A DNA stretch of 64,000 nt from Dysgonomonas sp. PH5-45 (GCF_029893235.1 NZ_JARXWE010000005.1:1-64000); one strand, 5' to 3'. Positions 53,605-63,342 are shown, numbered from the stretch's first letter. Notes: generated by a model not told the origin, from the letters alone. A program made the numbers and translations.

Positions 53605-54576
53605 ATGAGAGGTATTCTCATCGTAAATACAGGAACTCCCAACAGTCCCAACAAAAAAGACGTGGAAGAGTTTATCGGGACAATGCTCTCCGACCCGATG
53701 CTTATGTCTGCCGTACCCGATTGGTTCAGGCCTATTTTGGCTAAAAGAATAATAGCACCGGTGCGAGCTCCCAAATCGGCGGCGCACTATTCGCTTATCT
53801 GGAACAAAGAGCCTTTCGCTTCTCCTCTTATTTTGCATACTCAAAATCTGGCAAAAAAAGTAGAAGAAAGTTCCGGCTTGCCCGTTGTATATGCTATGCG
53901 GTATGGTATGCCCGATGTATCTTTGGCCTTAGACCTCTTGGAGGAGAAATGCAGTACACTGCACGAAGTGGTGGTAGTCCCGATGTTTCCTCATTACGCA
54001 CAGTCGTCGTACCAAACAACTGTTGATGAGGTTGCCAAACATTTTTATAAACAACCCCGCCCATTCAAACTAAAGATAGCAGAGCCTTTTTACAATCATA
54101 TCGGATACATAAAGGCATTGGCCGAAAGTTTACGCCCTTTCGTCCGTAAGGAGTACGACCGATTGATATTCAGTTTTCACAGCCTACCCCTTGCACACGT
54201 AGACGCCGCTTGGCACAAAGGCAAGGCCTTCGATTACGTTTATCAGATAAAAGAAACTATCCGACTGGTAAGTAAGGAGTTAGAGTTAGACGTTAAAAAA
54301 AACCGGATTCTGTACTCATCGGCAATAGGCAATAAATGGCTCAAGCCGGGCTTAGACGAAACTATGCGCACTTTGCCATCGTTGGGCGCAAAAAAAATTA
54401 TAGTCCTTACAGCAGGTTTTCCGGCCGACAATCTGGAGTCGTTGTTTGATGTAGACATAAACGCCCGCGAGATATTTATGAAACATGGCGGAGAAGACTT
54501 TCAGTTCGTTCCCGGATTGAATAGTACCGAACCGTGGGTTGAAGGCGTTATCAAGATTGTAACAAGTATGATCTGA
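53605..54576 (+). CDS. hemH: Ferrochelatase
   Basis: A 323-residue ferrochelatase that inserts Fe2+ into protoporphyrin (or coproporphyrin) in the last steps of heme synthesis. It has an N-terminal NTGTPNSPNKKDVEEFI block, MRYGMPDVSLALDLL near 93, PMFPHYAQSSYQTTVDEV near 125, the catalytic His in FSFHSLPLAHV near 190, and the Glu in PADNLESLFDVD near 270. A separate promoter is likely. Many Bacteroidales lack early heme genes and use taken-up porphyrin, so ferrochelatase alone is common. Confidence 0.94.
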   Translation: MRGILIVNTGTPNSPNKKDVEEFIGTMLSDPMLMSAVPDWFRPILAKRIIAPVRAPKSAAHYSLIWNKEPFASPLILHTQNLAKKVEESSGLPVVYAMRYGMPDVSLALDLLEEKCSTLHEVVVVPMFPHYAQSSYQTTVDEVAKHFYKQPRPFKLKIAEPFYNHIGYIKALAESLRPFVRKEYDRLIFSFHSLPLAHVDAAWHKGKAFDYVYQIKETIRLVSKELELDVKKNRILYSSAIGNKWLKPGLDETMRTLPSLGAKKIIVLTAGFPADNLESLFDVDINAREIFMKHGGEDFQFVPGLNSTEPWVEGVIKIVTSMI

Positions 54577-54633
54577 TTTCTACGGGTAACAATGCCAAAA
54601 ATGGTGGTGCTTAAATCCAAAACAGCAGATTAT

Positions 54634-55956
54634 TTACAGCCCGCTGAAATTAATATCATCAAAAACCATAGACGGGAACCGCCACGAAGAGTTATCGCGC
54701 GGGTCGCAACCTATCTCCATCAGGTTTTGCCACAACTGCAACATATTTCCAGTGATATTCATTTCGCTCACAGGCTGTGTGGCTACACCGTTTTCCACCA
54801 AGTAACCTTCTATTCCAAAAGAAAAATCGCCCGTGGTAGAGTTTGTATTTCCCCCGTTAAAACCTGTGATCCATATCCCTTTGTTGAGCGACTGCAACAG
54901 TTCCGTAAAGTTGCGGGTTCCCAATTCGGCAGATATTACCGACGGCGATGATATGGTGGGTTCGGTATTCATTTTCAGGGAGTGATATGTGTCAATAAAA
55001 TACATATCCAAAACTCCTTTGTTTATGATTGTTTGCCGCTTCGTGGCAACACCTTCTCCATCAAACCAGCGAGACCCAAAAGCACGGTGGATATGAGGAT
55101 CGTCAATCACAGTCAACTTGTCCGATACCACCTGTTGGCCAAGCCTGTTTATAAGGAAAGAACTTTTTTGTTGCAAAGCCGATCCATACATAGCCGAAAC
55201 AAGCGGAGCAAAAAGCCTCAATGAAACAGTATTGTCGAGCAACATAGTGTATCGCCCCGATTTTATCTTCTTTTGTCCTATTTTTCGTATCGCCCGTCCC
55301 AATGCTTTTTTTGCAATACCCGACTTTTGTAAATCAGAGAAATAAACGCGGCTGTCGTACCAATACGATTCGGGACGGGCATCGCTTTCTGTTTTCAGGG
55401 CAACTTCGGCTGTGAGGCTAAAAGCCGAATCGCGGCTCTCTCCTTCAAAACCATTACTGGCAACAAAATACTCCGAGCCACAGCCATCGTCAAAACTTGC
55501 CATGACGGATACAATGCGGCTGTCGGTCTGATATACTTCTTCGACCGTAGCACGAGCCAAATCCAGTTTCTGATCTATTGTATAATCGTAGTACGAAGCA
55601 TCAAACAAATCTAAATCATCGTCTTTCGTGGCTTTATAGTACCTATCCGAATGGGGCAACTGCCTGAAAATATCTTCTGCAAGAAAGCGGGTCGACGCAA
55701 TACCGTTTTTGATCGACATTTCCAACTCCGCTTTCTCAATCCTGTTTGTAGAAAATGAGCCATACCGTCCATTCACAAAAAACTCTATGAACAGTTTGTT
55801 TTCGGAACTCTGTTGCAGTTTATCCAACTGGGTGTTGCGGTATTCAATAGAATTGTTTTGCCCTGTAACCACCGATACACGCGAGGCATTGCAGCCGTTT
55901 TTCAACGCGAATTCCATTGCCCATCGGGCTATCTCTTTATGCTTATTTTCTATCAT
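54634..55956 (-). CDS. pmbA: PmbA/TldE-type metalloprotease subunit
   Basis: A 440-residue PmbA/TldE protein. It has an N-terminal half with AMEFALKNGCNASRVSVVTG and a C-terminal half with GYLVENGVATQPVSEMNITGNMLQLWQNL near 410. It lacks the HExxxH zinc motif, as PmbA/TldE proteins do; the zinc site is in its TldD partner (58091-59527). Together they form a heterodimeric protease that unfolds and cuts peptides such as microcin precursors and CcdA in E. coli. It is the last gene of a four-gene operon, separated from tldD by a purine permease and a channel protein. Confidence 0.93.
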   Translation of the reverse strand: MIENKHKEIARWAMEFALKNGCNASRVSVVTGQNNSIEYRNTQLDKLQQSSENKLFIEFFVNGRYGSFSTNRIEKAELEMSIKNGIASTRFLAEDIFRQLPHSDRYYKATKDDDLDLFDASYYDYTIDQKLDLARATVEEVYQTDSRIVSVMASFDDGCGSEYFVASNGFEGESRDSAFSLTAEVALKTESDARPESYWYDSRVYFSDLQKSGIAKKALGRAIRKIGQKKIKSGRYTMLLDNTVSLRLFAPLVSAMYGSALQQKSSFLINRLGQQVVSDKLTVIDDPHIHRAFGSRWFDGEGVATKRQTIINKGVLDMYFIDTYHSLKMNTEPTISSPSVISAELGTRNFTELLQSLNKGIWITGFNGGNTNSTTGDFSFGIEGYLVENGVATQPVSEMNITGNMLQLWQNLMEIGCDPRDNSSWRFPSMVFDDINFSGL

Positions 55957-55976
55957 TGACTTTCTCTCTTAAAATT

Positions 55977-57314
55977 TTATCCTATCAAATGCAAGGCATC
56001 CAAAACTATCTTCAAGGCAAAAAGAACGGACACCACGTAAACCGTTACCGAAACATCTTTGGCTTTTCCCGAAAACAGTTTTATGAATGTAAAACTCAAC
56101 ATACCAAAAACTATACCCTCGGCAATGCTGTATGTGAAAGGCATAAAAACCATTGTTATGAACGCAGGTAAGCCTTCGCTCATGTCGTTGAAGTTAATTT
56201 TACCAACCGACGAAACCATGAATAACCCTACAATAATCAGTGCCGGAGCAGTTGCGGCAGCAGGAACCATCAAAAACAACGGTGCAAAAAACAAAGCCAA
56301 AGCAAAAAACAAAGCTGTGCTAACCGCCGTCAGTCCTGTACGCCCGCCATAAGCTACACCAGAGGCACTTTCTACGTAGGAGGTAATGGTACTCGTGCCC
56401 AATATTGCGCCGAATGTTGTTCCAAGAGCATCCGAAAACAAGGCTTTTTTCATTTGAGGGAAGTTGCCTTCTTCGTCGGTCAACCCGATTTTCGAAACCA
56501 CGCCAATAAGCGTACCAACAGTATCGAACAAATTGACAAACAAGAATGTAAAGACTACAATCAACATGTCGAGCGAGAATATCTTACTCCACCCCTCAGC
56601 TGTAAGCATCGGTTCTATGGCTTTTCCGAATATTGGCTCCACCGATGGAGGTAAACTAACAATAGATCCGCTTGGCAGAGCAACGTCGCCCAACACGAAG
56701 CCAAAAACGGTAGCAAAGATAATACCTACCAGTATTGCACCATTTACATTGCGAACGTATAAAACCGCCGTCACAACTAAGCCCAAAAGGGCTATCCAGA
56801 TGCTATGTTGCGAAAAATCGCCAAGCCCCACCAATGTTGCCGGATTAGCAACAATTATACCGGCGTTTTTCAGACCTATCAACGTGATAAAAAGCCCTAT
56901 ACCAATCGGGATAGCATCTTTTATTACCTTAGGAATGCTTTTTACTATCAGTTCCCTGACATTGAACATTGTAAGTAATATAAAAATAATACCTTCTATA
57001 AACACTGCCGTAAGAGCAAACTGCCAAGTATAACCCATACCCAACACTACCGAAAACGCAAAAAAGCTATTCAACCCCATACCGGGCGCCTGAGCTATCG
57101 GCAATTTTGCCAGCAAAGCCATCAACAGGGTAGCTATAACAGTGGCCAATGCCGTGGCCGTAAACAAGGCTCCTGTGTCCATACCCGTTGCACCGAGGAT
57201 ACTCGGATTCACAATCAGTACGTACGACATGGTAAGGAAAGTAATGAGACCAGCCACAAACTCTTTGCGGATAGTTGTCCGATTTTCGGTCAGTTTAAAA
57301 TATTTATCTAACAT
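55977..57314 (-). CDS. NCS2 family purine permease (AzgA-like)
   Basis: A 445-residue inner-membrane transporter with about 12-14 helices. The N-terminus RKEFVAGLITFLTMSYVLIVNPSIL and the APGMGLNSFFAFSVVLGMGY block near 78 are typical of the AzgA/GhxP branch for adenine, guanine and hypoxanthine. SALGTTFGAILGTSTITSYVESASGVAYGGRTGL near 300 is the other hallmark. It sits in the tldD operon, 25 bases after the DUF5020 channel gene, which suggests paired outer- and inner-membrane steps of nucleobase uptake. Confidence 0.92.
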   Translation of the reverse strand: MLDKYFKLTENRTTIRKEFVAGLITFLTMSYVLIVNPSILGATGMDTGALFTATALATVIATLLMALLAKLPIAQAPGMGLNSFFAFSVVLGMGYTWQFALTAVFIEGIIFILLTMFNVRELIVKSIPKVIKDAIPIGIGLFITLIGLKNAGIIVANPATLVGLGDFSQHSIWIALLGLVVTAVLYVRNVNGAILVGIIFATVFGFVLGDVALPSGSIVSLPPSVEPIFGKAIEPMLTAEGWSKIFSLDMLIVVFTFLFVNLFDTVGTLIGVVSKIGLTDEEGNFPQMKKALFSDALGTTFGAILGTSTITSYVESASGVAYGGRTGLTAVSTALFFALALFFAPLFLMVPAAATAPALIIVGLFMVSSVGKINFNDMSEGLPAFITMVFMPFTYSIAEGIVFGMLSFTFIKLFSGKAKDVSVTVYVVSVLFALKIVLDALHLIG

Positions 57315-57339
57315 AGTTTAAAATATTTATCTCTATTTC

Positions 57340-58050
57340 TTAAAACGTCCATTTAGCGGCCAACGTTGGACAAACGTACACCTTGTTATCGTAGTGCGAA
57401 TAGAAATTATTGCTGATCTCTATCTCTGTTCCCACCGATAAGTGTTTATTGTAGTTATACCAGAACTGGGGTTCTGTCAATAAAACAACTTTTTTACCCC
57501 CTTTGCCTGTATCACGGTTTTTATTTTCGGTCCATACATCCACAAATCCTGTGAGGGTAACCTTGCCTTGGCACAGGTTAGCGGTATATGTACCTGTCCA
57601 CTGTACATCGTTACTTACTTTATTGAAAGCATTGTATTTATAAGCCAGATATGTTTCAAAAAACAAATCCTTGCTGAAGGCATGAACAAACGAGGCTCCC
57701 ACCAGATAAGCATTTGGCACGGAAAATCCCGATGTATTTTCGCCCAACACAAGTCCGCCATTATACTCTATATGTGCTTTGATAGGGCTTTTCCCTAAAT
57801 TGAAGTTACGGGCAATTTCCATATAAGCCAAACCTATGTTTCCACGGCTTTGATTAAAGTCTAAGTCTACAAACATGAATGTTGAGCCCCATTTGTCAGG
57901 CTTGAACATCTGAAAAGTAGCTGTCAGGTAATTGCGGGGAGCAACATCGCTATGCAGGCCATGACGTGGATCGAAGTGTAATTGCAATTCTTGTGAATAA
58001 GTAGACATACCACCAAGCAATACAATAAGAGTAAAGATTATTCTTTTCAT
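57340..58050 (-). CDS. DUF5020 protein, Tsx-like outer-membrane channel
   Basis: A 236-residue exported protein with a signal peptide (1-20, MSTYSQ). The mature part reads as antiparallel beta-strands (YLTATFQMFKPDKWGSTFMFVDLDF, FFETYLAYKYNAFNKV, VLLTEPQFWYNYNKHLSVGTEIEIS) and ends in Phe (LAAKWTF), as outer-membrane barrels do. It matches the DUF5020 family, which resembles nucleoside-specific channels (Tsx). Its neighbour is a purine permease, so it probably lets nucleosides or bases through the outer membrane. Confidence 0.83.
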   Translation of the reverse strand: MKRIIFTLIVLLGGMSTYSQELQLHFDPRHGLHSDVAPRNYLTATFQMFKPDKWGSTFMFVDLDFNQSRGNIGLAYMEIARNFNLGKSPIKAHIEYNGGLVLGENTSGFSVPNAYLVGASFVHAFSKDLFFETYLAYKYNAFNKVSNDVQWTGTYTANLCQGKVTLTGFVDVWTENKNRDTGKGGKKVVLLTEPQFWYNYNKHLSVGTEIEISNNFYSHYDNKVYVCPTLAAKWTF

Positions 58051-58090
58051 AAATCAAGACGTTATAAAATTAGTATTTTTAGTTTTATAT

Positions 58091-59527
58091 TTATTCCCCG
58101 CCAACGGTGAGCTTACTGACCAACACCGATGGTAGTCCTTGCCCTACGGGAACGCTTTGCCCATCCTTTCCGCAGGTCCAAGCTCCTTCGTCAATTTTCA
58201 GGTTATTGCCCACCATCGTTATATCGGCAAGGGCTTGCGGCCCGTTACCTATTATATTTATATCTTTTATAGGTTGAGTAAGTTTTCCTTTTTCTATCAG
58301 GTAGCCCGATTTCACGAAGAAAGTAAAATCGCCCGCCCCGATTTGTACCTGTCCGTTAGTGAAGTTATCGACATATACGCCATACTCCACACTCTTTATC
58401 ATATCTTCCTCCGGCACGTTGCCCGACTCCATATACGTCACCCTCATACGTGGCAAAGGTGTGTAGCGGAACGATTGACGCCGCCCGTTTCCCGTAGATT
58501 GCACTCCGTAATGGCGGGCACTGATACGGTCGTGAAGATAGCTTTCCAAGACACCATCTTTTACTATATATGTTTTTTGACCGGCAACACCTTCGTCATC
58601 AACGTTTATTGCCCCTCGGGCGTTTTCGACCGTCCCGTCGTCCACTACATTTATATGCGGGTTGCACACCTGTTTGCCTAATTGATCTGAAAATATAGAA
58701 ACATTCTTCCGATTGAAATCGGCTTCAAAAGCATGCCCTATCGCTTCGTGCAACAGAATGCCCGACCCTCCGGCTCCCATCACAACAGGCATTTCGCCTC
58801 CTTTAGGTTTTATGGCCTCAAACATGAGCGAGGTTTGCGCAACCGCTTCGTGGGCAAGTGTTTCTATAAGATGGAGCGTCAAGAATTCAAATCCTTTCCG
58901 ATAGGCTCGCGAAGCATAACCACTCTCCAAACTACCGTTCTGTTCCATCGTACAGGATACGGCAAGAATGCCCATAGGGCGATAATCGGACGATAAAACT
59001 CCCTGCGAATTGAAGAATAATACGTATGAAGTCGAATCTGTCAGACTGACAGAAGCTTTCACCACACGTCGGTCTAAATCAAAAACACGGTCGTTGAGCT
59101 GCTGTACAAACCGCTTCTTGTCTTCAACCGAAACATCCGGCCATTCTTTCCGGATCTTATAATAATTGTTGAACGTTAAAGGGGTTACATTTATAGGATT
59201 TTGTTCTTTCGGCATGTTGGCTATACCTGCCGCCGTTCGGGCAGCTCGGAGCATATCGTCAAGGCGTGTATTTTCCACATAGGCATATCCTGTCTGGTCG
59301 CCAATAACGACACGTATTCCTACTCCATAATCTATGTTCGACGAAGCCCGGTTTACCTCTCCGTCCCTCAAACTTATATTATTGCTGAAAGTATGTTCAA
59401 AAAAAAGATCGGCATAATCTCCCCCTTTGGAAAGAGCTTCGCTTATAACCTTTTGTAAATCATCTGTCGACACCTTAAAATGGTGCAACATATTTTGTAT
59501 CGCTGTGCTGTTGCCTATATCGCGCAT
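58091..59527 (-). CDS. tldD: TldD metalloprotease
   Basis: A 478-residue TldD. The zinc motif HEAIGH is at 260-265 (LLHEAIGHAFEAD). The N-terminal half has SNNISLRDGEVNRASSNIDYGVGIRVV near 48 and the C-terminal domain has VEYGVYVDNFTNGQVQIGAGDFTFFVKSGYLIEKGK near 390. It is the catalytic partner of PmbA/TldE and starts the operon tldD-DUF5020-NCS2-pmbA, with a promoter at 59557-59588. Gaps in the operon are 40, 25 and 20 bases. Confidence 0.94.
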   Translation of the reverse strand: MRDIGNSTAIQNMLHHFKVSTDDLQKVISEALSKGGDYADLFFEHTFSNNISLRDGEVNRASSNIDYGVGIRVVIGDQTGYAYVENTRLDDMLRAARTAAGIANMPKEQNPINVTPLTFNNYYKIRKEWPDVSVEDKKRFVQQLNDRVFDLDRRVVKASVSLTDSTSYVLFFNSQGVLSSDYRPMGILAVSCTMEQNGSLESGYASRAYRKGFEFLTLHLIETLAHEAVAQTSLMFEAIKPKGGEMPVVMGAGGSGILLHEAIGHAFEADFNRKNVSIFSDQLGKQVCNPHINVVDDGTVENARGAINVDDEGVAGQKTYIVKDGVLESYLHDRISARHYGVQSTGNGRRQSFRYTPLPRMRVTYMESGNVPEEDMIKSVEYGVYVDNFTNGQVQIGAGDFTFFVKSGYLIEKGKLTQPIKDINIIGNGPQALADITMVGNNLKIDEGAWTCGKDGQSVPVGQGLPSVLVSKLTVGGE

Positions 59528-59556
59528 CTTGATTACCGCTTATTTTCGTTTAAAAA

Positions 59557-59588
59557 GCCAAAGGTAATAAAAGTTATTTTTGCCCGAA
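59557..59588 (-). promoter_or_regulatory. Candidate promoter of the tldD operon
   Basis: On the reverse strand: TTCG (59588-59585), 20 bases, TACCTTTG (59564-59557), an exact -7 match. Confidence 0.55.
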
Positions 59589-59852
59589 AACGCTCAAAGA
59601 TTTAAGTTCCATCTCTAAAAAAACGACAATGGGCGAAGTTTGATTTTATTGATACAGTTTCGTCTTTTCGGAACTCTTTTTTCATTGTAACTTTTATTTT
59701 AGCCGTTAAATACAGACTAAAGACACTTTCACATTATCATGAATTTACATAATATCATATATATTATAATACATATAGGCATGATAAAAAGACAATATGC
59801 AAATGAATAAGCACACTTAACAAACAATAACTTTTATTTTATATAAAAAATA

Positions 59853-59883
59853 TTTGTTATTATTGATGCGAACTTTATCTTTG
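59853..59883 (+). promoter_or_regulatory. Bacteroidota-type promoter of the type IX secreted protein
   Basis: TTTG (59853-59856), exactly 19 bases, TATCTTTG (59876-59883). Both elements fit the consensus. The ATG is 90 bases downstream, leaving a leader of about 80 bases. Confidence 0.75.
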
Positions 59884-59972
59884 CGTAGGGACCTAAGGAA
59901 TTTTTACTCGGGTTTCAAAAATAAAACAAATAACTTAATTATTTATCTAACACTACTTAAAACGAGAAAAGA

Positions 59973-61886
59973 ATGAAAAAACTTATTTTACTCTTATGTT
60001 TGTGTGTTTCGGCCAGTTCTTATGCCGGAACAGGATTTTTAAAGAAAAATCTATCTAATGAAAATCCGGTAAAGGAGTCAGCTTTTACTAAAGCACAAAA
60101 AACAAGAAACGAATTACCTGTCTTGAAAACAATCAAAGCGGATAACAAATTTGATACTAAACTGCACCTAAAAGCGGAAAAAACAACCTCTGATTTAACT
60201 AAATACCGCCTTGATAGTGTATCTAAAGTAACATTCGAAGGCATTACAAAAGAGCATACCGAGTTCTATTACAACGACAGGGATTTTCTTGCTAAACAGA
60301 TTACCTATGAATGGAATACGGATTTGTCAGTATTAAATAAAATACAAGAACAAGAGTTCGCTTATGCCGATGGCGATCCCGGATATCTGATTTCACAAAT
60401 TGCATACAATTTTACTCCATATGGAACAGAAGGCCTAAAAACAGAGTGGATATATGACGAAAACGGCAACGAGATTGGTTGGGTTGTCTCTATGCTTGAC
60501 GGTGACAATTGGATGCCTTTAGAAAAACTAAGCGGTAGAATCTTTGACCATTTTGGTAATATAACTTACGAAGAAAAATTCATGTGGAATGGTGAAGGCT
60601 GGGATCCCAGTGAAAAATTTATAGTAGAATTTGATGAATACAACAACGTTACTCTAAATGAGTTTTATTCATGGGATGGTGCCGACTGGATGGGGAGTAA
60701 ATATGAAACAGCTTCATATCTACCTGATGGACATCAACTTACTTATGGAAAGAAAGTGTGGAGCTATACCACAAAAGAGTGGATTGACGATATGAGATTT
60801 ACGATGACTTACGAAAACGGGGTTGTTACACGAGAACTTACAGAATTCTGGAACAAAACAAATCAAGATTGGAACGGAAATGTACCGTCTGAATGGGGAG
60901 GAGACCCATTATATAACAGCGATGTAGTATTGACCTACAACAACTTAAGCAGAGAAATTCACCAAACTCACAGCAACCTTATAGGCGACAAATGGATTCC
61001 AAGAACTGTATACGAAACAACTTGGACTGATTTGACTAACGATAGTATTCTATCAGTTAGAACCTGTCGCATGGTTTTAGATATAGATAACCCTGACGTA
61101 CTTACACATACCAAAACTCTTGCTATTAAATACGACTCTATGGACAGAGAAGTATATATGAAAGAATCTTCGTCTATGACTGGCACTAACTTTGTGTCTG
61201 ATTTCGAATACTTTTATGTATATGATGAATACGGGAATGAAGTAGAGCAAAAAGTTTTTGGAAAAAATGGGGCAGAAGACCATTGGAATGTGTACACTTT
61301 CGATACTGAGTCAGACAATCCAAATCGACTATTAGAACAAACATCCTATTTAGGGCATATAGATGGAGGTTGGTTAGAATTTAACCATTTTGTATCTCAA
61401 TACGATTCAAACGGTGAAAGAAACAGAAAATATGCTTTCCTTTGGGCTGTAGGTGACGATTGGGCTGCCGATTGGGGCTTAGGAGACGACATTGATTATA
61501 ATGTGCATATATCGGATATGATTCTTCCATTTGGATACGCTTCCGATTATAAACTACTTGCAAACTACAATTATGCAGGAAATGGCTCTTTAGGTAAAGA
61601 TTTAGCAAACTTCATTACCGCTGATACTCAAACATATTTTTATTCGGAACACCAGCTTCTAAGTATTGATAATGAAGACAAAAGCATTACTGTTTCGGTA
61701 TTCCCTAACCCAACAGCAGGCATACTTAACATAAATACTCCAGAAGACGTGAAAGTATCTATCTTCAACATGCAGGGAATCGTGATGCTACAAACAACAG
61801 CTAAGCAAGTTGATATATCAGGATTCGCTTCCGGAGTTTACATTGTTGACGTAAACGGTACTAAAACAAAAGTTGTGAAAAAATAA
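59973..61886 (+). CDS. Repeat-rich secreted protein with type A type-IX sorting domain
   Basis: A 637-residue secreted protein. A signal peptide (1-18, ending SSYA) and a Lys/Thr-rich pro-region (20-75) lead into a long middle (80-550) of degenerate repeats of about 30-40 residues. The repeats alternate W-x-G/D-x-x-W with a F/Y-D-E/N-x-G-N turn (examples DGDNWMPLEK, WNGEGWDPSEK, WDGADWMGSK, YDENGNEIGW, YDEYGNEVEQ). The last 75 residues are a type A sorting domain (SVFPNPTAG, VKVSIFNMQGIVMLQ, SGFASGVYIVDV and a Lys-rich tail KTKVVKK). It would be exported by the Sec system and the type IX apparatus to the surface. The function of the repeats is unknown. A consensus promoter and a strong terminator frame it. 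Confidence 0.88.
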   Translation: MKKLILLLCLCVSASSYAGTGFLKKNLSNENPVKESAFTKAQKTRNELPVLKTIKADNKFDTKLHLKAEKTTSDLTKYRLDSVSKVTFEGITKEHTEFYYNDRDFLAKQITYEWNTDLSVLNKIQEQEFAYADGDPGYLISQIAYNFTPYGTEGLKTEWIYDENGNEIGWVVSMLDGDNWMPLEKLSGRIFDHFGNITYEEKFMWNGEGWDPSEKFIVEFDEYNNVTLNEFYSWDGADWMGSKYETASYLPDGHQLTYGKKVWSYTTKEWIDDMRFTMTYENGVVTRELTEFWNKTNQDWNGNVPSEWGGDPLYNSDVVLTYNNLSREIHQTHSNLIGDKWIPRTVYETTWTDLTNDSILSVRTCRMVLDIDNPDVLTHTKTLAIKYDSMDREVYMKESSSMTGTNFVSDFEYFYVYDEYGNEVEQKVFGKNGAEDHWNVYTFDTESDNPNRLLEQTSYLGHIDGGWLEFNHFVSQYDSNGERNRKYAFLWAVGDDWAADWGLGDDIDYNVHISDMILPFGYASDYKLLANYNYAGNGSLGKDLANFITADTQTYFYSEHQLLSIDNEDKSITVSVFPNPTAGILNINTPEDVKVSIFNMQGIVMLQTTAKQVDISGFASGVYIVDVNGTKTKVVKK

Positions 61887-61924
61887 AAAACTTCAATACA
61901 AAGTTGAATTGAAACTTATACGAT

Positions 61925-61961
61925 AAAATGGGCTGCCCCGAATGGAGCAGCCTATTTTGTT
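61925..61961 (+). terminator. Intrinsic terminator of the type IX secreted protein
   Basis: AAAATGGGCTGC (61925 on) pairs with GCAGCCTATTTT (to about 61958) with an inner CCC/GG part and few mismatches, ending in a TTTT run. Confidence 0.85.
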
Positions 61962-62040
61962 TCTTAATTATTGAACAGGGAACAATTTTATTTTATAGAA
62001 GTAAGTTTTATTGAATGGTTATTTCAACAAGATTCATCCC

Positions 62041-63342
62041 TTATTTACTCCGCAGAATATTTATATCTCCAGCTTTCTTATACTTTTTGCCATCAGCTCC
62101 AAGGGCTTCTATAACATAGAAATACACCCCTGTGTCTACAAACTTACCTTTGTATTTGCCGTCCCATCCTTTATCGGGGTCTGAAAACTCATACAACTTG
62201 TTTCCCCATCGGTTAAATATGGTACATTTAAATTTAAGCAACGAACGGTGTACCACCTTAAATTCGTCATTCACACCGGGCGAGGCATCGGGCGTAAAAA
62301 AGTTGGGGACATCGAGTCTCGATTCCGATATAGAGAATTTTATAGAATCGGTGCTGACACATGCCGAACCTTCGCTGGCCGTTTCGAGAATAATACGATA
62401 ATTGCCTGCTGCCGTAAATGTATACGTTATATTTTTATCGGTGTAACGAAGCATATAGTTGTCTGGATCTACCTTTTCGTTATAAATAAACCAAGTATAA
62501 TACGTGGTTGTTGGTTCGTTTCCATGTCCGTAAAGTTCCACTTCAAACGGAGCAGGGTAAATATCAGAATCGCCTGCATTGTTTGAAATTTGTGTAGAGT
62601 CTATTTCCATTTCTATATGAGCCTCGGTGGCTATCGCCGTGTATACCTCGGAACTAACAGAAGAGGGAGACAGATTCAACTTTTCGGCAAAATGATCGCC
62701 CGAAAGGGTAAAAATGGTATTCTTTAAAGGTTGGCTGATGTTTGTTTCAACGCCTATCTCCTTGGTTGTAGAATTAATTTGAGTGATAAACGAATTTGTG
62801 TTCCCGTCCCATTTCAGGTCATCGTAGCTGATTGTGTATTTACGACCCAGTTCTTTCTGCGTTCTTGAGGGTGTATAATAGAAAAGACGGTCGTCTTTGT
62901 TTATTAATAGTTTCAGATAATAACACTTGTCTTCATCGTCCGAATCTGACTTAGCCGAAATAGAGTGCAGTATGGGTTTATGCTGCAGATAATCAATTAT
63001 CCAGATAGCTTTTTCTGTTATCAGGTCTGCTTTGGCATAATATCCTTTACTGTCTTCAAGATTATAAACATGATACGTTGTTGTATTGCCGCTTTGCGAA
63101 GTTTGTATATCGGACGATGGAACAGGCAGAGTAGCCCCAAACTCGTCGTACTTATAAAACTCCACAGTTGTAGCACTACTCGAATATACAAGATAAGCTC
63201 CCGACAGAGATGTTACCATTCCTATCCTCATGTCCTGCACATCTTCGATGTACGACGAACCACTTGGCGTCTGCAAACTGTATTGAGCATGAGAAAACAA
63301 GAATGAATAAAGAAAAACAGTAAGAATGAGCAAACGTTTCAT
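62041..63342 (-). CDS. Secreted protein with type B (gliding-motility) type-IX sorting domain
   Basis: A 433-residue exported protein. The start at 63342 (MKRLLILTVFLYSFLFSHAQ) gives a clear signal peptide; the longer frame adds ten residues before it. The middle is beta-rich, with an Ig/PKD-like part near 260-345 (YTWFIYNEKVDPDNY, YTFTAAGNYRIILETAS). The last 90 residues are the type B/CHU_C domain: VPNFFTPDASPGVNDEFKV, IFNRWGNKLYE, GWDGKYKGKFVDTGVYFYVIEA. Type B proteins are secreted by the type IX system and often stay attached by other means than the type A anchor. The cargo function is unknown. Confidence 0.88.
   Translation of the reverse strand: MKRLLILTVFLYSFLFSHAQYSLQTPSGSSYIEDVQDMRIGMVTSLSGAYLVYSSSATTVEFYKYDEFGATLPVPSSDIQTSQSGNTTTYHVYNLEDSKGYYAKADLITEKAIWIIDYLQHKPILHSISAKSDSDDEDKCYYLKLLINKDDRLFYYTPSRTQKELGRKYTISYDDLKWDGNTNSFITQINSTTKEIGVETNISQPLKNTIFTLSGDHFAEKLNLSPSSVSSEVYTAIATEAHIEMEIDSTQISNNAGDSDIYPAPFEVELYGHGNEPTTTYYTWFIYNEKVDPDNYMLRYTDKNITYTFTAAGNYRIILETASEGSACVSTDSIKFSISESRLDVPNFFTPDASPGVNDEFKVVHRSLLKFKCTIFNRWGNKLYEFSDPDKGWDGKYKGKFVDTGVYFYVIEALGADGKKYKKAGDINILRSK

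Larger units (their letters stand above)
59528..59972. other. Divergent intergenic stretch between tldD and the type IX secreted protein gene
   Basis: Holds the tldD promoter (59557-59588) and the promoter of the secreted protein (59853-59883), with an AT-rich middle. No gene seen. Confidence 0.65.

Noticed and set aside
54634-59527. A RiPP or microcin cluster around tldD/pmbA
   Set aside because: No precursor-like small gene, no modifying enzyme (YcaO, radical SAM) and no exporter is visible; only the protease pair is present.
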